Of a DNA stretch of 64,000 nt, positions 52,773 to 61,033 are shown in pieces. The stretch covers positions 682,001 through 746,000 of the forward strand of contig CAWIOF010000004.1 in NCBI GenBank assembly GCA_963837715.1, in the 5' to 3' direction. The notes beneath the pieces were generated by a model. The model was not told where the DNA came from. It worked only from the letters and a program-made list of their open reading frames with translations, and did no database searches. Within the stretch, counting starts at the first letter, position 1; each line of letters begins with the position of its first letter. The stretch comes from JANYLB01 sp963837715. Lineage in GTDB: Bacteria; Actinomycetota; Acidimicrobiia; IMCC26256; JANYLB01. A program made the position numbers and the translations under genes.

Positions 52773-54257
52773 GTGCCGGGCCGGTCCGTTCCCGGACCGG
52801 CCGTTCCCGGTCTTCGGACCGGGACCGCGGCGGGCCGGTGGGTCGTGGCCGCGGCGGTGCTCGGATCGGGGGTGGCGTTCCTCGACGGTTCGGTGGTCAA
52901 CACCGCGCTGCCGGCGATCTCGGGCGACTTCGGGGTCGGGTTGTCGTCGTTGCAGTGGATCCTCACCGCCTACCTGCTGACCCTCGGCTCGTTCCTGGTC
53001 CTCGGTGGCTCGCTCGGCGACCTGTTCGGTCGGCGACGGGTCTTCCTGCTCGGCCTCGCCGGCTTCGCGGTCGCGTCGGCGATCTGCGGTCTCGCGCCGT
53101 CGGTCGGGTTCCTCATCGCGGCCCGGGCCATGCAGGGCGTGGCCGCGGCGATGCTCGTCCCGGGGAGTCTGGCGATCATCTCGGCGTCGTTCCATCCCGA
53201 CGACCGTGGCCGTGCAATCGGTGCCTGGTCGGGCCTGGCGGGGATCTCCACCGCGCTCGGACCGTTCCTCGGTGGCTGGCTGATCGATTCGGTGTCGTGG
53301 CGTTGGGTGTTCGGCATCAACGTCCCCCTGGTGATCGTCGCGGTGCTCATCACCGTGCGCCACGTTCCCGAGTCGTACGACACCGACGCGATCCGCCGCG
53401 TCGACTGGGCCGGCGCGACCGCGCTCGCCATCGGACTCGGTGGTTCGGTCTTCGCCCTGATCGAAGGTCCCGCGTACGGCTGGACGCCGTCGACCCTCGC
53501 GCTGGGCACCATCGGCCTGGTCTCCCTGATCGCGTTCGTCGCGATCGAGGCGCGCTCGTCGCATCCCATGGTGCCGCTCACCGTCTTCCGATCTCGCCAG
53601 TTCTCGGGTGCGAATCTCGTGACGTTCACCGTGTACGCCGCGCTGGGCGCGGCCACCTTCCTTCTCGTCGTGCACCTCCAGCAGGATCTCGGCTATTCGG
53701 CGCTCGAGGCCGGCGCGTCGCTGCTGCCGATCACCGTGCTGATGGTGGCGTTCTCGGCCCGGGCCGGTGCCCTCGCCCAACGGATCGGACCGCGGTGGCC
53801 GATGACCATCGGGCCGATGGTCGTCGCGGCCGGGCTCCTGCTGCTCACCCGAGCCGAGCCGGGCGCGACCTACGCGGCCGGGGTTCTCCCAGGGGTCATC
53901 GTGCTCGGGATCGGGCTCACCATCACCGTGGCGCCCTTGACCGCAGCCGTCCTCGCAGCGATCGACGACCATCATGCGGGGATCGGTTCGGCGATCAACA
54001 ACTCGGTCGCCCGGGTCGCGCAGCTCCTCGCCATCGCCGTGTTGCCCGCCGTCGCCGGGATCGCGACCAGCGGTTCGGGTCTCGACCTCACCGATGGCTT
54101 CCGGACCGCGATGGCGATCGCGGCCGGCCTCGCCGTGTCGGGGGGCCTCATCGCGTGCGCCACGATCCGTCACGCCGCGTCGGTCGCCTCCGTCACCCGC
54201 GGCGAGCTGCTCACCGCCTGCCAGGATCCGTGCGTCGAGGTCGCGGAAGCTTCGTGA
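52773..54257 (+). CDS. MFS transporter, DHA2-like drug:H+ antiporter
   Basis: The 494-residue transporter has about 14 membrane helices. The DHA2 motif DGSVVNTALPAI is in helix 1, the MFS loop motif GGSLGDLFGRRR follows helix 2, and antiporter motif C-like GPFLGGWLID lies in helix 5. It probably exports drugs or other hydrophobic compounds. The likely start is GTG 52773, 5 bp after the zinc finger gene, which suggests coupled translation. The stop overlaps a small membrane-protein gene (GTGA). Confidence 0.88.
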   Translation: MPGRSVPGPAVPGLRTGTAAGRWVVAAAVLGSGVAFLDGSVVNTALPAISGDFGVGLSSLQWILTAYLLTLGSFLVLGGSLGDLFGRRRVFLLGLAGFAVASAICGLAPSVGFLIAARAMQGVAAAMLVPGSLAIISASFHPDDRGRAIGAWSGLAGISTALGPFLGGWLIDSVSWRWVFGINVPLVIVAVLITVRHVPESYDTDAIRRVDWAGATALAIGLGGSVFALIEGPAYGWTPSTLALGTIGLVSLIAFVAIEARSSHPMVPLTVFRSRQFSGANLVTFTVYAALGAATFLLVVHLQQDLGYSALEAGASLLPITVLMVAFSARAGALAQRIGPRWPMTIGPMVVAAGLLLLTRAEPGATYAAGVLPGVIVLGIGLTITVAPLTAAVLAAIDDHHAGIGSAINNSVARVAQLLAIAVLPAVAGIATSGSGLDLTDGFRTAMAIAAGLAVSGGLIACATIRHAASVASVTRGELLTACQDPCVEVAEAS

Positions 54258-54511
54258 CCCTGCTCGAGGGTGTGCTGTTCGCGGTCGGCTACCCGGTGTC
54301 GATCACCGTCATCGTCCGGTGGATCCCAGTGGTGCGGGAACGACGCATCCGGTGGTTCGTGGCCCACCAGCTCGCGGTCGCAGCGATCGTCGCGGGCTGG
54401 GCCCTGCGGGGTGATCTCGGAGCCGTCGTGGTCAACGGCACCTGGTTCGTGATCGCTGCGATCTGGTACGGCCTGGGCGGCCGCCGCCCGGTCAGGGCGC
54501 CCAGGCGGTGA
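54254..54511 (+). CDS. Small three-helix membrane protein
   Basis: The 85-residue protein is easily missed because it starts with GTG inside the MFS stop (GTGA). It has three hydrophobic segments (LLEGVLFAVGYPVSITVIV, FVAHQLAVAAIVAGWALRG, AVVVNGTWFVIAAIWYGLG) with basic loops (VRERRIRW) and a basic tail. No known family. It may be a transporter accessory protein; that is inference from position only. Its last 20 bp overlap the convergent lipoprotein gene. Confidence 0.6.
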   Translation: MTLLEGVLFAVGYPVSITVIVRWIPVVRERRIRWFVAHQLAVAAIVAGWALRGDLGAVVVNGTWFVIAAIWYGLGGRRPVRAPRR

Positions 54512-55910
54512 TCAGCGTGGTGAGTGGGCTGGCGGTGCGCTCGCTCGCGAGTTGCGCCTCGGCCGCGGTCCGGCCCGGCGATTCGAAGTACATCACCCGG
54601 TCGCCCCGCAGGGTCTCGGTGCACGCAGTTCCCGGATCGGTGCAGGGCAGAGCCGACGTGATCCGGTTGCCGCTGGAGCCGTAGGCGAACGCGTCGCCCG
54701 TGCACTGCGTCTCGGGCGGCGTCGTGTCGTCGAGGTAGTAGGCGACGGTCGTGGGCGTGGCGAAGTTGGTCGTGAACGAGCTGACGCTGGTGAGCGCACC
54801 CTGCGGCCCGTCGACCTTCTCCCAGGTGGGGGTCCCGGGCGTGAGCGTGTCGGGAATCCCGTCGACCGTGACGCCGGTCGGGTTCTTGTCGTTCGAGTAG
54901 TTCATGCCCGACGCCGCGGCGCTGTAGTCGAAGAAGTCCATGATCCCCGGGATCGCGTGGACGCGCAGGAAGGTGCGAACGTCTTCGCGCTGCTCGTAGA
55001 ACACGTGCTCGCGCTGCGTGTTCGGTCCGCTGTTCGCGCCGATGTAGGAACGGATCGCGCGTACCGGGCCGTCCTTGTTGACGATGAACGCGCCCTCGGC
55101 GTCGTTGAACGTGTCTTCGCTGCGGCCGCAGTTCCCCGGGGCGAAGAGGTTCTTGTGGCGGTCGAGGATGTCGACGCCGCTCGCGCCCGGGGCGGTGATC
55201 TTGATGGAGTCCGACGACCACCGGTCGGAGAAGTGGTGCTGGTAGTAGGGGGTGGTGATGGTCGAGTTCTCGGGGTTCGGACCGTCGGTGAACTTGTAGG
55301 TGGTCTTGTAGTCGCCGGAGGTCAGGTTGAACTGGTAGCCGACGTAGTCCTTGCCTGCGTCGGGACTGAGCGAACCGCTGCGCCGGAAGAGGTACACCGT
55401 GCCGGTCTGGTACAGGTTGAGCGGATCGACGACCTGCACCTGCACGCCGGTCGCACCGACCACGCCCGCGGGCACCGAGTACGCCGGCGGTCGTCCGCCC
55501 GCGTCGCGTGCCATGAACGCGATCTCGTCGTCGGCGTCGAGCAGCGGATCGGGGTCGGCGCCGGCGTAGGTGTTCGGGTCGGCGTAGCCGGGGATGTTCA
55601 CCGAGTTGGCCGACCCGTGGTACGTGGTGCCGAAGTTCACGATCTTGCGTTCGTCGACCTGGACCGGGATCTGCTTCCACGTGTCGGTCGGGTTGTAGCT
55701 GAACGCGACGATGTCGCCCGGCGCGCTCCCGACCAGCGCCGTGACGCTCGCACCGGTGATCACGACCGGGTCGACCGGGCGCAGCAGCCGGCTGGTCGGA
55801 CCCGGCGTGCAGGCGGCGAGCCCGAGGAGCGGGACCACGACGAGCGCTGCGAACCCCGCTCGCCACCTCCGCGCGGACATCCGTGTCTCCGTGCCGAACA
55901 GTCTCATCAC
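54492..55910 (-). CDS. Lipoprotein of unknown function
   Basis: The 472-residue lipoprotein has a lipobox LGLAACTPG. The mature protein begins with a strand-rich region (VVITGASVTALVGSAPGDIVAFSYNPTDTWKQIPVQVDERK) and continues with acidic and aromatic segments (DPLLDADDEIAFMARDAGG, NLFAPGNCGRSEDTF) and several Cys near the C-terminus, consistent with a beta-rich exported fold. I do not recognise a family. The start GTG/ATG at 55910-55907 follows a GGGGGAG site; ATG 55880 is another option. Confidence 0.65.
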   Translation of the reverse strand: MMRLFGTETRMSARRWRAGFAALVVVPLLGLAACTPGPTSRLLRPVDPVVITGASVTALVGSAPGDIVAFSYNPTDTWKQIPVQVDERKIVNFGTTYHGSANSVNIPGYADPNTYAGADPDPLLDADDEIAFMARDAGGRPPAYSVPAGVVGATGVQVQVVDPLNLYQTGTVYLFRRSGSLSPDAGKDYVGYQFNLTSGDYKTTYKFTDGPNPENSTITTPYYQHHFSDRWSSDSIKITAPGASGVDILDRHKNLFAPGNCGRSEDTFNDAEGAFIVNKDGPVRAIRSYIGANSGPNTQREHVFYEQREDVRTFLRVHAIPGIMDFFDYSAAASGMNYSNDKNPTGVTVDGIPDTLTPGTPTWEKVDGPQGALTSVSSFTTNFATPTTVAYYLDDTTPPETQCTGDAFAYGSSGNRITSALPCTDPGTACTETLRGDRVMYFESPGRTAAEAQLASERTASPLTTLITAWAP

Positions 55911-55958
55911 ACGCTCCCCCCAAGGATGTGTCGGTGCGGGCCGGACCCTATCGGATCG

Positions 55959-56603
55959 TTAGTGACCGGGGCCCGTCGCCCCGGCGACGCAACGGTCGAG
56001 CCCGCCGTCGAGCAGGTCGAGCGCGGCGACGACCGCGGCCTGCAGGTCGTCGACGCCGTCGTGGGCCGCCCACCGGTCGATGGCGACGCGCATGGCGCTC
56101 GCCACCGCGCCCGCGATCACGTAGGGACGGAGGTCGTCGTCGAGGTCGACCTGCATCCGCGCTGCGAGCTCCTCGGCAATCGTGCGTTCCAGCTCGCCCA
56201 TCATCTCGAGGCTCCGGCCCCGGAGGTGCGGGTTGTCCTCCATGAGGTGGGCCTTGCAGAGCATGAGCTCGCGGTGGTCCTCGAGATCGCCCGCCACCTC
56301 GAGGATCGCGGCGCGCACCGCGGTGAGCGGGCCTTCGTTCGCGGGCCGGTTGCGCAAGGTGAGCCGGAGCAGCGCGAGCCGCTCGGGGTGATCGGCGAGG
56401 AGCGCGTCTTCCTTCGAGTCGAAGTACCGGAAGAACGTCCGGGGCGCGACGTCGGCCTCGGCCGCGATCTGTTCGACGGTCACGTGGTCGAGACCGCGGT
56501 CGACCGCGAGGCGGATCGTCGCGTCGGCGATCTCGCGCCGGGTGCGGAGCTTCTTGCGCTCGCGCAGACCCAGTGCCGTCGCACCTTCCCCCGAGGTGGT
56601 CAT
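55959..56603 (-). CDS. TetR-family regulator divergent from MMPL exporter
   Basis: The 214-residue TetR protein has an N-terminal HTH (about 15-65; RREIADATIRLAVDRGLDHVTVEQIAAEADVAPRTFFRYFDSKEDAL) and a helical C-terminal ligand domain. ATG 56603 is fixed by TACCCT 7 nt upstream. Two identical-form operators TGGCACNNNGTGCCA in the shared promoter region cover the -35 boxes of this gene and of the MMPL gene, so it probably represses both. Confidence 0.9.
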   Translation of the reverse strand: MTTSGEGATALGLRERKKLRTRREIADATIRLAVDRGLDHVTVEQIAAEADVAPRTFFRYFDSKEDALLADHPERLALLRLTLRNRPANEGPLTAVRAAILEVAGDLEDHRELMLCKAHLMEDNPHLRGRSLEMMGELERTIAEELAARMQVDLDDDLRPYVIAGAVASAMRVAIDRWAAHDGVDDLQAAVVAALDLLDGGLDRCVAGATGPGH

Positions 56604-56610
56604 CGTGCGA

Positions 56611-56616
56611 AGGGTA
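56611..56616 (-). promoter_or_regulatory. -10 box of the TetR promoter
   Basis: TACCCT lies 7 nt before ATG 56603. The -35 (TGGCAC on the minus strand, 56634-56639) is 17 bp away and is half of operator 1. Confidence 0.6.
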
Positions 56617-56624
56617 CCGGCATC

Positions 56625-56639
56625 TGGCACAGGGTGCCA
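56625..56639. promoter_or_regulatory. TetR operator 1
   Basis: TGGCACAGGGTGCCA, 6-bp arms around 3 bp. Its right half doubles as the -35 of the TetR promoter. Confidence 0.7.
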
Positions 56640-56691
56640 TGATGATCCGCTGGTCGTGGCGCAATGTGACAAGAGGCACGCAAGCGTGATC

Positions 56692-56706
56692 TGGCACACC
56701 GTGCCA
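56692..56706. promoter_or_regulatory. TetR operator 2
   Basis: TGGCACACCGTGCCA, same arms as operator 1, 67 bp centre to centre. Its left half TGGCAC is the -35 of the MMPL promoter (17 bp from TACTCT at 56715-56720). Confidence 0.7.
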
Positions 56707-56714
56707 CTTCTCGG

Positions 56715-56720
56715 TACTCT
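56715..56720 (+). promoter_or_regulatory. -10 box of the MMPL promoter
   Basis: TACTCT, 17 bp from the -35 in operator 2, giving a leader of about 35 nt that carries AAGGAG before ATG 56761. Confidence 0.6.
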
Positions 56721-56760
56721 GATGTCGTCCCTCCTCCCCGGCATCCCCAAGGAGCCACCG

Positions 56761-58974
56761 ATGTCCTCGTTCCTCCACCGCCTCGGCAGCTGGTGCGCCG
56801 CGCATCCATGGCGGGCGATCGGGGCCTGGGTGCTGGCCGCCGTCGTGATCGGCGGCCTCGCGGCGGGCGCCAAGGGGTACAGCGACAACTTCTCCATCCC
56901 GGGGACCGAGAGCCAGCAGGCGACTGATCTCCTCCAGGAGCGGTTCCCGACCCAGGCCGGGGCCAGTGCCCAGGTGGTGCTCCGGGCCGACGGCTCACTC
57001 ACCGATCCCGCCAATGCGACAGCAATCAACGACTCGCTCGCTGCAGTGGCGGAGCTGCCCGGGGTGACGGCGGTCATCAGCCCCACCGAGCCCGGAGCGA
57101 ACGGTGTCTCGGCGCGCGGCGACATCGGTTTCGCGGTGGTCAACTACTCGAAGCAGGGCAACGACATCACCGAAGCCGACTTCGCGCGACTCGAAGCCGC
57201 CATGGACCCGGCTCGTGATGCCGGGATGCAGGTCGAGTTCGGTGGCGAGGTGGCCCGAGCCGCCGAACGCCCGGAACTCGGTAGCTCCGAGGTGTTCGGG
57301 CTCATCGCCGCGATGGTGGTGCTCCTGCTCGCGTTCGGGTCGGTCGTCGCGATGGGAGTGCCGATCGGCACCGCGCTCGTCGGCCTGCTGACGGGCCTTT
57401 CGCTCGTGACGGTGCTCACGAACGTGTTCGACATCTCGTCGATCTCGACGACCATCGCGACGATGATCGGTCTCGGTGTCGGGATCGACTACGCGCTGTT
57501 CATCGTCACCCGTCACCGTGAGCAGCTCACGACGGGGATGAGCGTCACGGAATCCGCCGGCCATGCCAACGCAACCGCAGGCATGGCGGTGGTGTTCGCC
57601 GGGACGACCGTGGTGATCGCGATCTGTGGTCTCGCCGTCGCCGGGATTCCCATGGTCACCACGATGGGATTCGCGTCGGCGGTCGTCGTCGCGGTGTCGG
57701 TCGTCGCAGCGGTGACCTTGCTCCCCGCGTTGCTCGGCCTCACCGGGACGAAGATCAACAGCCTCAGGCTCCCGTGGGTGAAGCGCAAGCAGGTCGAGGC
57801 GGAGATGCACCCCGAACGGATCCGCACCGGGATGTGGGCGCGTTGGGCGACGCACGTCGCCGAGCGGCCCTGGCGGTATCTCGCCGCGAGCCTGTTCGTG
57901 CTCCTGGCGCTCGCCGCGCCGGCGCTCTCGATGCGGCTCGGCCAGACCGACGCCGGGACGTTGTCGACCGAGTCGACCCAGCGGCGGGCCTACGACCTCC
58001 TCGCCGACGGGTTCGGCAAGGGGTTCAACGGTCCGTTGCTCCTCGTGGCCGAGCTCCCGTCGGGCAGCGACGCCGCCGCGCTCGACGCCGTGATCGCCGA
58101 CGTGGCGTCGGATCCCGACGTCGCGGTGGTCACACCCCCGAGGCTCAACCCCGCCGGCGACACCGCAGTCGTGCGCGTGCTCCCGAAGTCGTCTCCGCAG
58201 GACGCGTCCACGAGTGATCTGGTGTCCCGGTTGCGTGCCGACGTGATTCCCGCCGCGACCGCCGACACCGAAGCCACGGTCTACGTGGGCGGGTCGACCG
58301 CGGCGTTCATCGACATCTCCGACCGCATCGCGTCGCGCCTGCCGTGGTTCATCGGTGCGGTGGTGGCCCTCAGCTTCCTGCTCCTCATGGTCGTGTTCCG
58401 CTCGATCCTGGTGCCACTGAAGGCAGCGGTGATGAACATCCTGTCGATCGGTGCCGCCTACGGCGTGATCGTCGCGATCTTCCAGTGGGGCTGGGGCCGG
58501 AGCCTCTTCGGCGTGGAGCAGAGCCTGCCGATCGTCAGCTTCATCCCGATGATGATGTTCGCGATCCTGTTCGGCCTCTCGATGGACTACGAGGTCTTCC
58601 TGTTGTCCCGTGTCCGGGAGGAGTGGCTCCGGACCGGCGACGCCCGGGCGAGCGTCCCGAACGGGTTGGCGGCGACGGCGCGGGTCATCACGTCGGCCGC
58701 GTTGATCATGATCTGCGTGTTCCTCAGCTTCGTGCTGGTCGACGAACCGACCGTCAAGATGATGGGGATCGGTCTCGCGACCGCGGTGTTCGTCGACGCG
58801 ACGATCATCCGGATGGTGCTCGTGCCCGCGACGATGGAGCTCCTCGGCGACGCGAACTGGTGGCTGCCCGGTTGGCTCGACCGGCTCCTCCCGCATCTCG
58901 ACCTCGAGGGTGGCCCCACTCCGGAGCCCGATGTCGACGCGGTGGAAGGCGAGCTGGTCGGCGCCTCGCGCTAG
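56761..58974 (+). CDS. MMPL family RND transporter
   Basis: The 737-residue RND-type exporter has two halves, each with an extracytoplasmic loop (about 45-185 and 395-520) after the first helix and five more helices. Membrane motifs include ATMIGLGVGIDYALFIVTRHRE and FAILFGLSMDYEVFLLSRVREEW, the GxxxDY motifs of MMPL proteins that carry proton-relay residues. Relatives export lipids or drugs. AAGGAG lies 8 nt before ATG 56761. A divergent TetR and paired operators control it. The stop is directly followed by three dispersed repeats. Confidence 0.92.
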   Translation: MSSFLHRLGSWCAAHPWRAIGAWVLAAVVIGGLAAGAKGYSDNFSIPGTESQQATDLLQERFPTQAGASAQVVLRADGSLTDPANATAINDSLAAVAELPGVTAVISPTEPGANGVSARGDIGFAVVNYSKQGNDITEADFARLEAAMDPARDAGMQVEFGGEVARAAERPELGSSEVFGLIAAMVVLLLAFGSVVAMGVPIGTALVGLLTGLSLVTVLTNVFDISSISTTIATMIGLGVGIDYALFIVTRHREQLTTGMSVTESAGHANATAGMAVVFAGTTVVIAICGLAVAGIPMVTTMGFASAVVVAVSVVAAVTLLPALLGLTGTKINSLRLPWVKRKQVEAEMHPERIRTGMWARWATHVAERPWRYLAASLFVLLALAAPALSMRLGQTDAGTLSTESTQRRAYDLLADGFGKGFNGPLLLVAELPSGSDAAALDAVIADVASDPDVAVVTPPRLNPAGDTAVVRVLPKSSPQDASTSDLVSRLRADVIPAATADTEATVYVGGSTAAFIDISDRIASRLPWFIGAVVALSFLLLMVVFRSILVPLKAAVMNILSIGAAYGVIVAIFQWGWGRSLFGVEQSLPIVSFIPMMMFAILFGLSMDYEVFLLSRVREEWLRTGDARASVPNGLAATARVITSAALIMICVFLSFVLVDEPTVKMMGIGLATAVFVDATIIRMVLVPATMELLGDANWWLPGWLDRLLPHLDLEGGPTPEPDVDAVEGELVGASR

Positions 58975-59217
58975 GAGGAGGAGTGGAGCCGGCGGACACG
59001 CGGTTCGTGTGCGGTGAGCGATCGAGCCGGCGCAACGGATCCGACCATCACGCTGGAGGAGGAGTGGAGCCGGCGGACACGCGAGCGCGGTTCGTGTGCG
59101 GGTGAGCGATCGAGCCGGCGCAACGGATCCGACCATCACGCTGGAGGAGGAGTGGAGCCGGCGGACACGCGGTTCGTGTGCGGTGAGCGATCGAGCCGGC
59201 GCAGCGGATCCGACCAT
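58975..59217 (-). repeat. Dispersed repeat, three tandem copies (D1-D3)
   Basis: Three units (58975-59048, 59056-59136, 59144-59217) are joined by CACGCTG; each reads on the minus strand ATGGTCGGATCCG, then CGGCTCGATCGCTCACC, then GTGTCCGCCGGCTCCACTCC. The unit nearest the deacetylase starts inside its stop codon (TGATGG). They fill the gap between the two convergent genes. Unit 2 has a 7-8 bp insertion. Confidence 0.85.
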
Positions 59218-60071
59218 CAGGTGAGGTAGTCCTCGAGGCGGGCGACGGTGAAGCCCTGCTGGCGGCACATGGTCGCGAGGAGCTCGAGGTTCTGGACGAG
59301 GTCGTTGCGGAAGTGGAACAGGACGATGTCGCCCGGCTGCATCGCCCCTGCCTGCCAGTCGATGCGGCCGTCGTTCGCGGCCGCGGTCCAGTTCACGACA
59401 TAGCGGTAGCCGCACGACGCGGCGATCGACTGGGTGGTCGAGTTGTAGGCACCGCCGGGCGGCCGGAACAGCACCGGTCGGCGGCCGAACATCTGCTCGA
59501 AGGTATCGAGCGGGCCGCAGATCTCGGCGTACTGGCCGTTCGCACTCAACGTCGTGAGGTTCGGATGGTTCACGGTGTGAGCCTCGACGAGGCCGCCGAG
59601 GTCGACGAACTGCTGGAAGTACGCCTGTCCCTGCTGGGCGAAGTCGCGCACGAGGAACAACGTGACCGGGATCCGGAGCCGGCGAACGGTCTCGACGACC
59701 GCAGGGTCCTGCACGAGGCCGTCGTCGATGGTGACGAACACGACCCGGTCGGTCGTGGGCACCCGACTCACGAGCGGCGCGCCGGCGGAGTCGGTCGGGA
59801 GGATGCCCACGGTCGGAACCGGCGCGGGCGGGAGCGCGAGCGGATCGGGCTTGGTGGTCGAGGTCGTCGTCGAGCTCGAGGTCGTCGTCGAAGAGGAGCC
59901 TTGCGGATCGGGCGCGGCGGGATCCTCGACGCGTGACACGCGGGCGTCGGCGACGCTGGCGACCGCGCTGGTGTCGGCCCGACCCCGACCGTCGAGCGCG
60001 ACGGCGAGCGCGACGACGGTCACGTTGACGACGAGCGCCACGGCGATCGCAGTCCATCCTCGGCGGGTCAT
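59217..60071 (-). CDS. Secreted polysaccharide deacetylase (NodB homology)
   Basis: The 284-residue protein has a signal/anchor segment (AIAVALVVNVTVVALAVAL), a Ser/Thr-rich linker (about 58-75) and a NodB domain: TIDDG with the metal Asp, HTVNH with the metal histidines, and RPPGGAYN. Such enzymes deacetylate peptidoglycan or other N-acetylated glycans. Wall modification is plausible here given the surface proteins elsewhere in the window, but the substrate is not established. The ATG lies about 30 nt after TAGACT (minus, 60103-60108). Confidence 0.88.
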   Translation of the reverse strand: MTRRGWTAIAVALVVNVTVVALAVALDGRGRADTSAVASVADARVSRVEDPAAPDPQGSSSTTTSSSTTTSTTKPDPLALPPAPVPTVGILPTDSAGAPLVSRVPTTDRVVFVTIDDGLVQDPAVVETVRRLRIPVTLFLVRDFAQQGQAYFQQFVDLGGLVEAHTVNHPNLTTLSANGQYAEICGPLDTFEQMFGRRPVLFRPPGGAYNSTTQSIAASCGYRYVVNWTAAANDGRIDWQAGAMQPGDIVLFHFRNDLVQNLELLATMCRQQGFTVARLEDYLT

Positions 60072-60133
60072 CACCCGCGTCCCCCGCTCATTTCGGGTCG
60101 GGAGTCTAGAGAATCGGTCGGAAGGGGACCTCT

Positions 60134-60147
60134 CGACGAATTCGTCG
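60134..60147. promoter_or_regulatory. 14-bp palindrome between divergent deacetylases
   Basis: CGACGAATTCGTCG is a perfect palindrome between the polysaccharide deacetylase and the PIG-L gene. It adjoins the predicted -35 regions on both sides, so it may be an operator. Confidence 0.45.
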
Positions 60148-60183
60148 CAGGCTCCGACGGGTGGGATGTGAGATTCTCCGGGC

Positions 60184-60951
60184 ATGGCGAACCCGGAACC
60201 GGCGATGCGCGAATGGGGTCTCGTCGAGCCCTCGGAGACGGAGCGGCCCGTGGTCATCTCTCCGCACCTCGACGACGCCGTACTCGGCTGTGGGGCACTG
60301 CTGGCCACCCATCCCGGGGCCACCGTGATCACCGTCTTCACCGGCGGGCCCGCCGTGGCTCCCGACCCGCCCACGCACTGGGACGCCCTCGCCGGCTTCG
60401 CCGCCGGCGACGATGTGCTCGGCGCCCGCAAGCAGGAGGACACGGCCGCGCTGGCCACGGTCGGCGCCACCCCGGTGTGGCTCGATCACTGGGAGCACCA
60501 GTACCTCGACCGACCCCACTGGGTCGGGGCCGAGGCCGTGGTCGACAGCCTCGAGGCCGCGGTGCGGGCGAGCCGCCCGACCATGGTGCTGATGCCGTTC
60601 GGCCTGGCCAACCCCGATCACGACGTCACGCACCAGGCCACGCTCGCGGTGCGGGAGCGGATGCCCGAGCCGGCGTGGTTCTGTTACGAGGACACCGGCT
60701 ACAAGCACATCCCGGGCATGCTCGCGTGGAGGGTGGCGCAGCTCTTCCGGCGCGGTCTCTGGCCCACCCCGGCGGCCATCCCCCTCGACGCGGGGCGCGA
60801 CGCCAAGGCCGCGGCGGTCGCGTGTTACCGCTCCCAACTGCTCGCGCTCGAGGCCGACTGGAACCTCGCGCCGAAGCTCGCGGCCTCGCCCGAGCAGTTC
60901 TGGCGGCTGGCGCCACCGCCGCCGGGGTGGGAAGGGTTGAGCGCCGACTGA
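60184..60951 (+). CDS. PIG-L family deacetylase
   Basis: The 255-residue LmbE-like zinc hydrolase has PHLDDAVLGCG (the His-x-x-Asp-Asp zinc/catalytic motif at about 27-37) and PDHDVTH (second zinc histidine at about 140). Such enzymes remove acetyl groups from N-acetylglucosamine conjugates such as those in mycothiol or glycolipid synthesis. It could be MshB-like, but that is not established. A GAGATT box lies 8 nt before ATG 60184. Confidence 0.87.
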   Translation: MANPEPAMREWGLVEPSETERPVVISPHLDDAVLGCGALLATHPGATVITVFTGGPAVAPDPPTHWDALAGFAAGDDVLGARKQEDTAALATVGATPVWLDHWEHQYLDRPHWVGAEAVVDSLEAAVRASRPTMVLMPFGLANPDHDVTHQATLAVRERMPEPAWFCYEDTGYKHIPGMLAWRVAQLFRRGLWPTPAAIPLDAGRDAKAAAVACYRSQLLALEADWNLAPKLAASPEQFWRLAPPPPGWEGLSAD

Positions 60952-60959
60952 CCCCGCCC

Positions 60960-61033
60960 TAGGATCTTGCACGCATGGTGTAGCAAGTCGACGACCGGGT
61001 CGCGGGCGATCCGGCTACCGGGGGGTACTGAAC
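60960..61033 (+). promoter_or_regulatory. Promoter and leader of the His-rich membrane protein
   Basis: TAGGAT near 60960 predicts transcription from about 60972. The leader carries a minimal ATG-GTG-TAG frame and a short CTTGC/GCAAG stem, then a G-rich site before ATG 61034. Confidence 0.4.

Noticed and set aside
58975..59217. Short peptide genes reading MVGSVAPARSLT and similar in each repeat unit
   Set aside because: No ribosome site, no conserved stop, and copies differ by frame-changing indels; better explained as DNA repeat.
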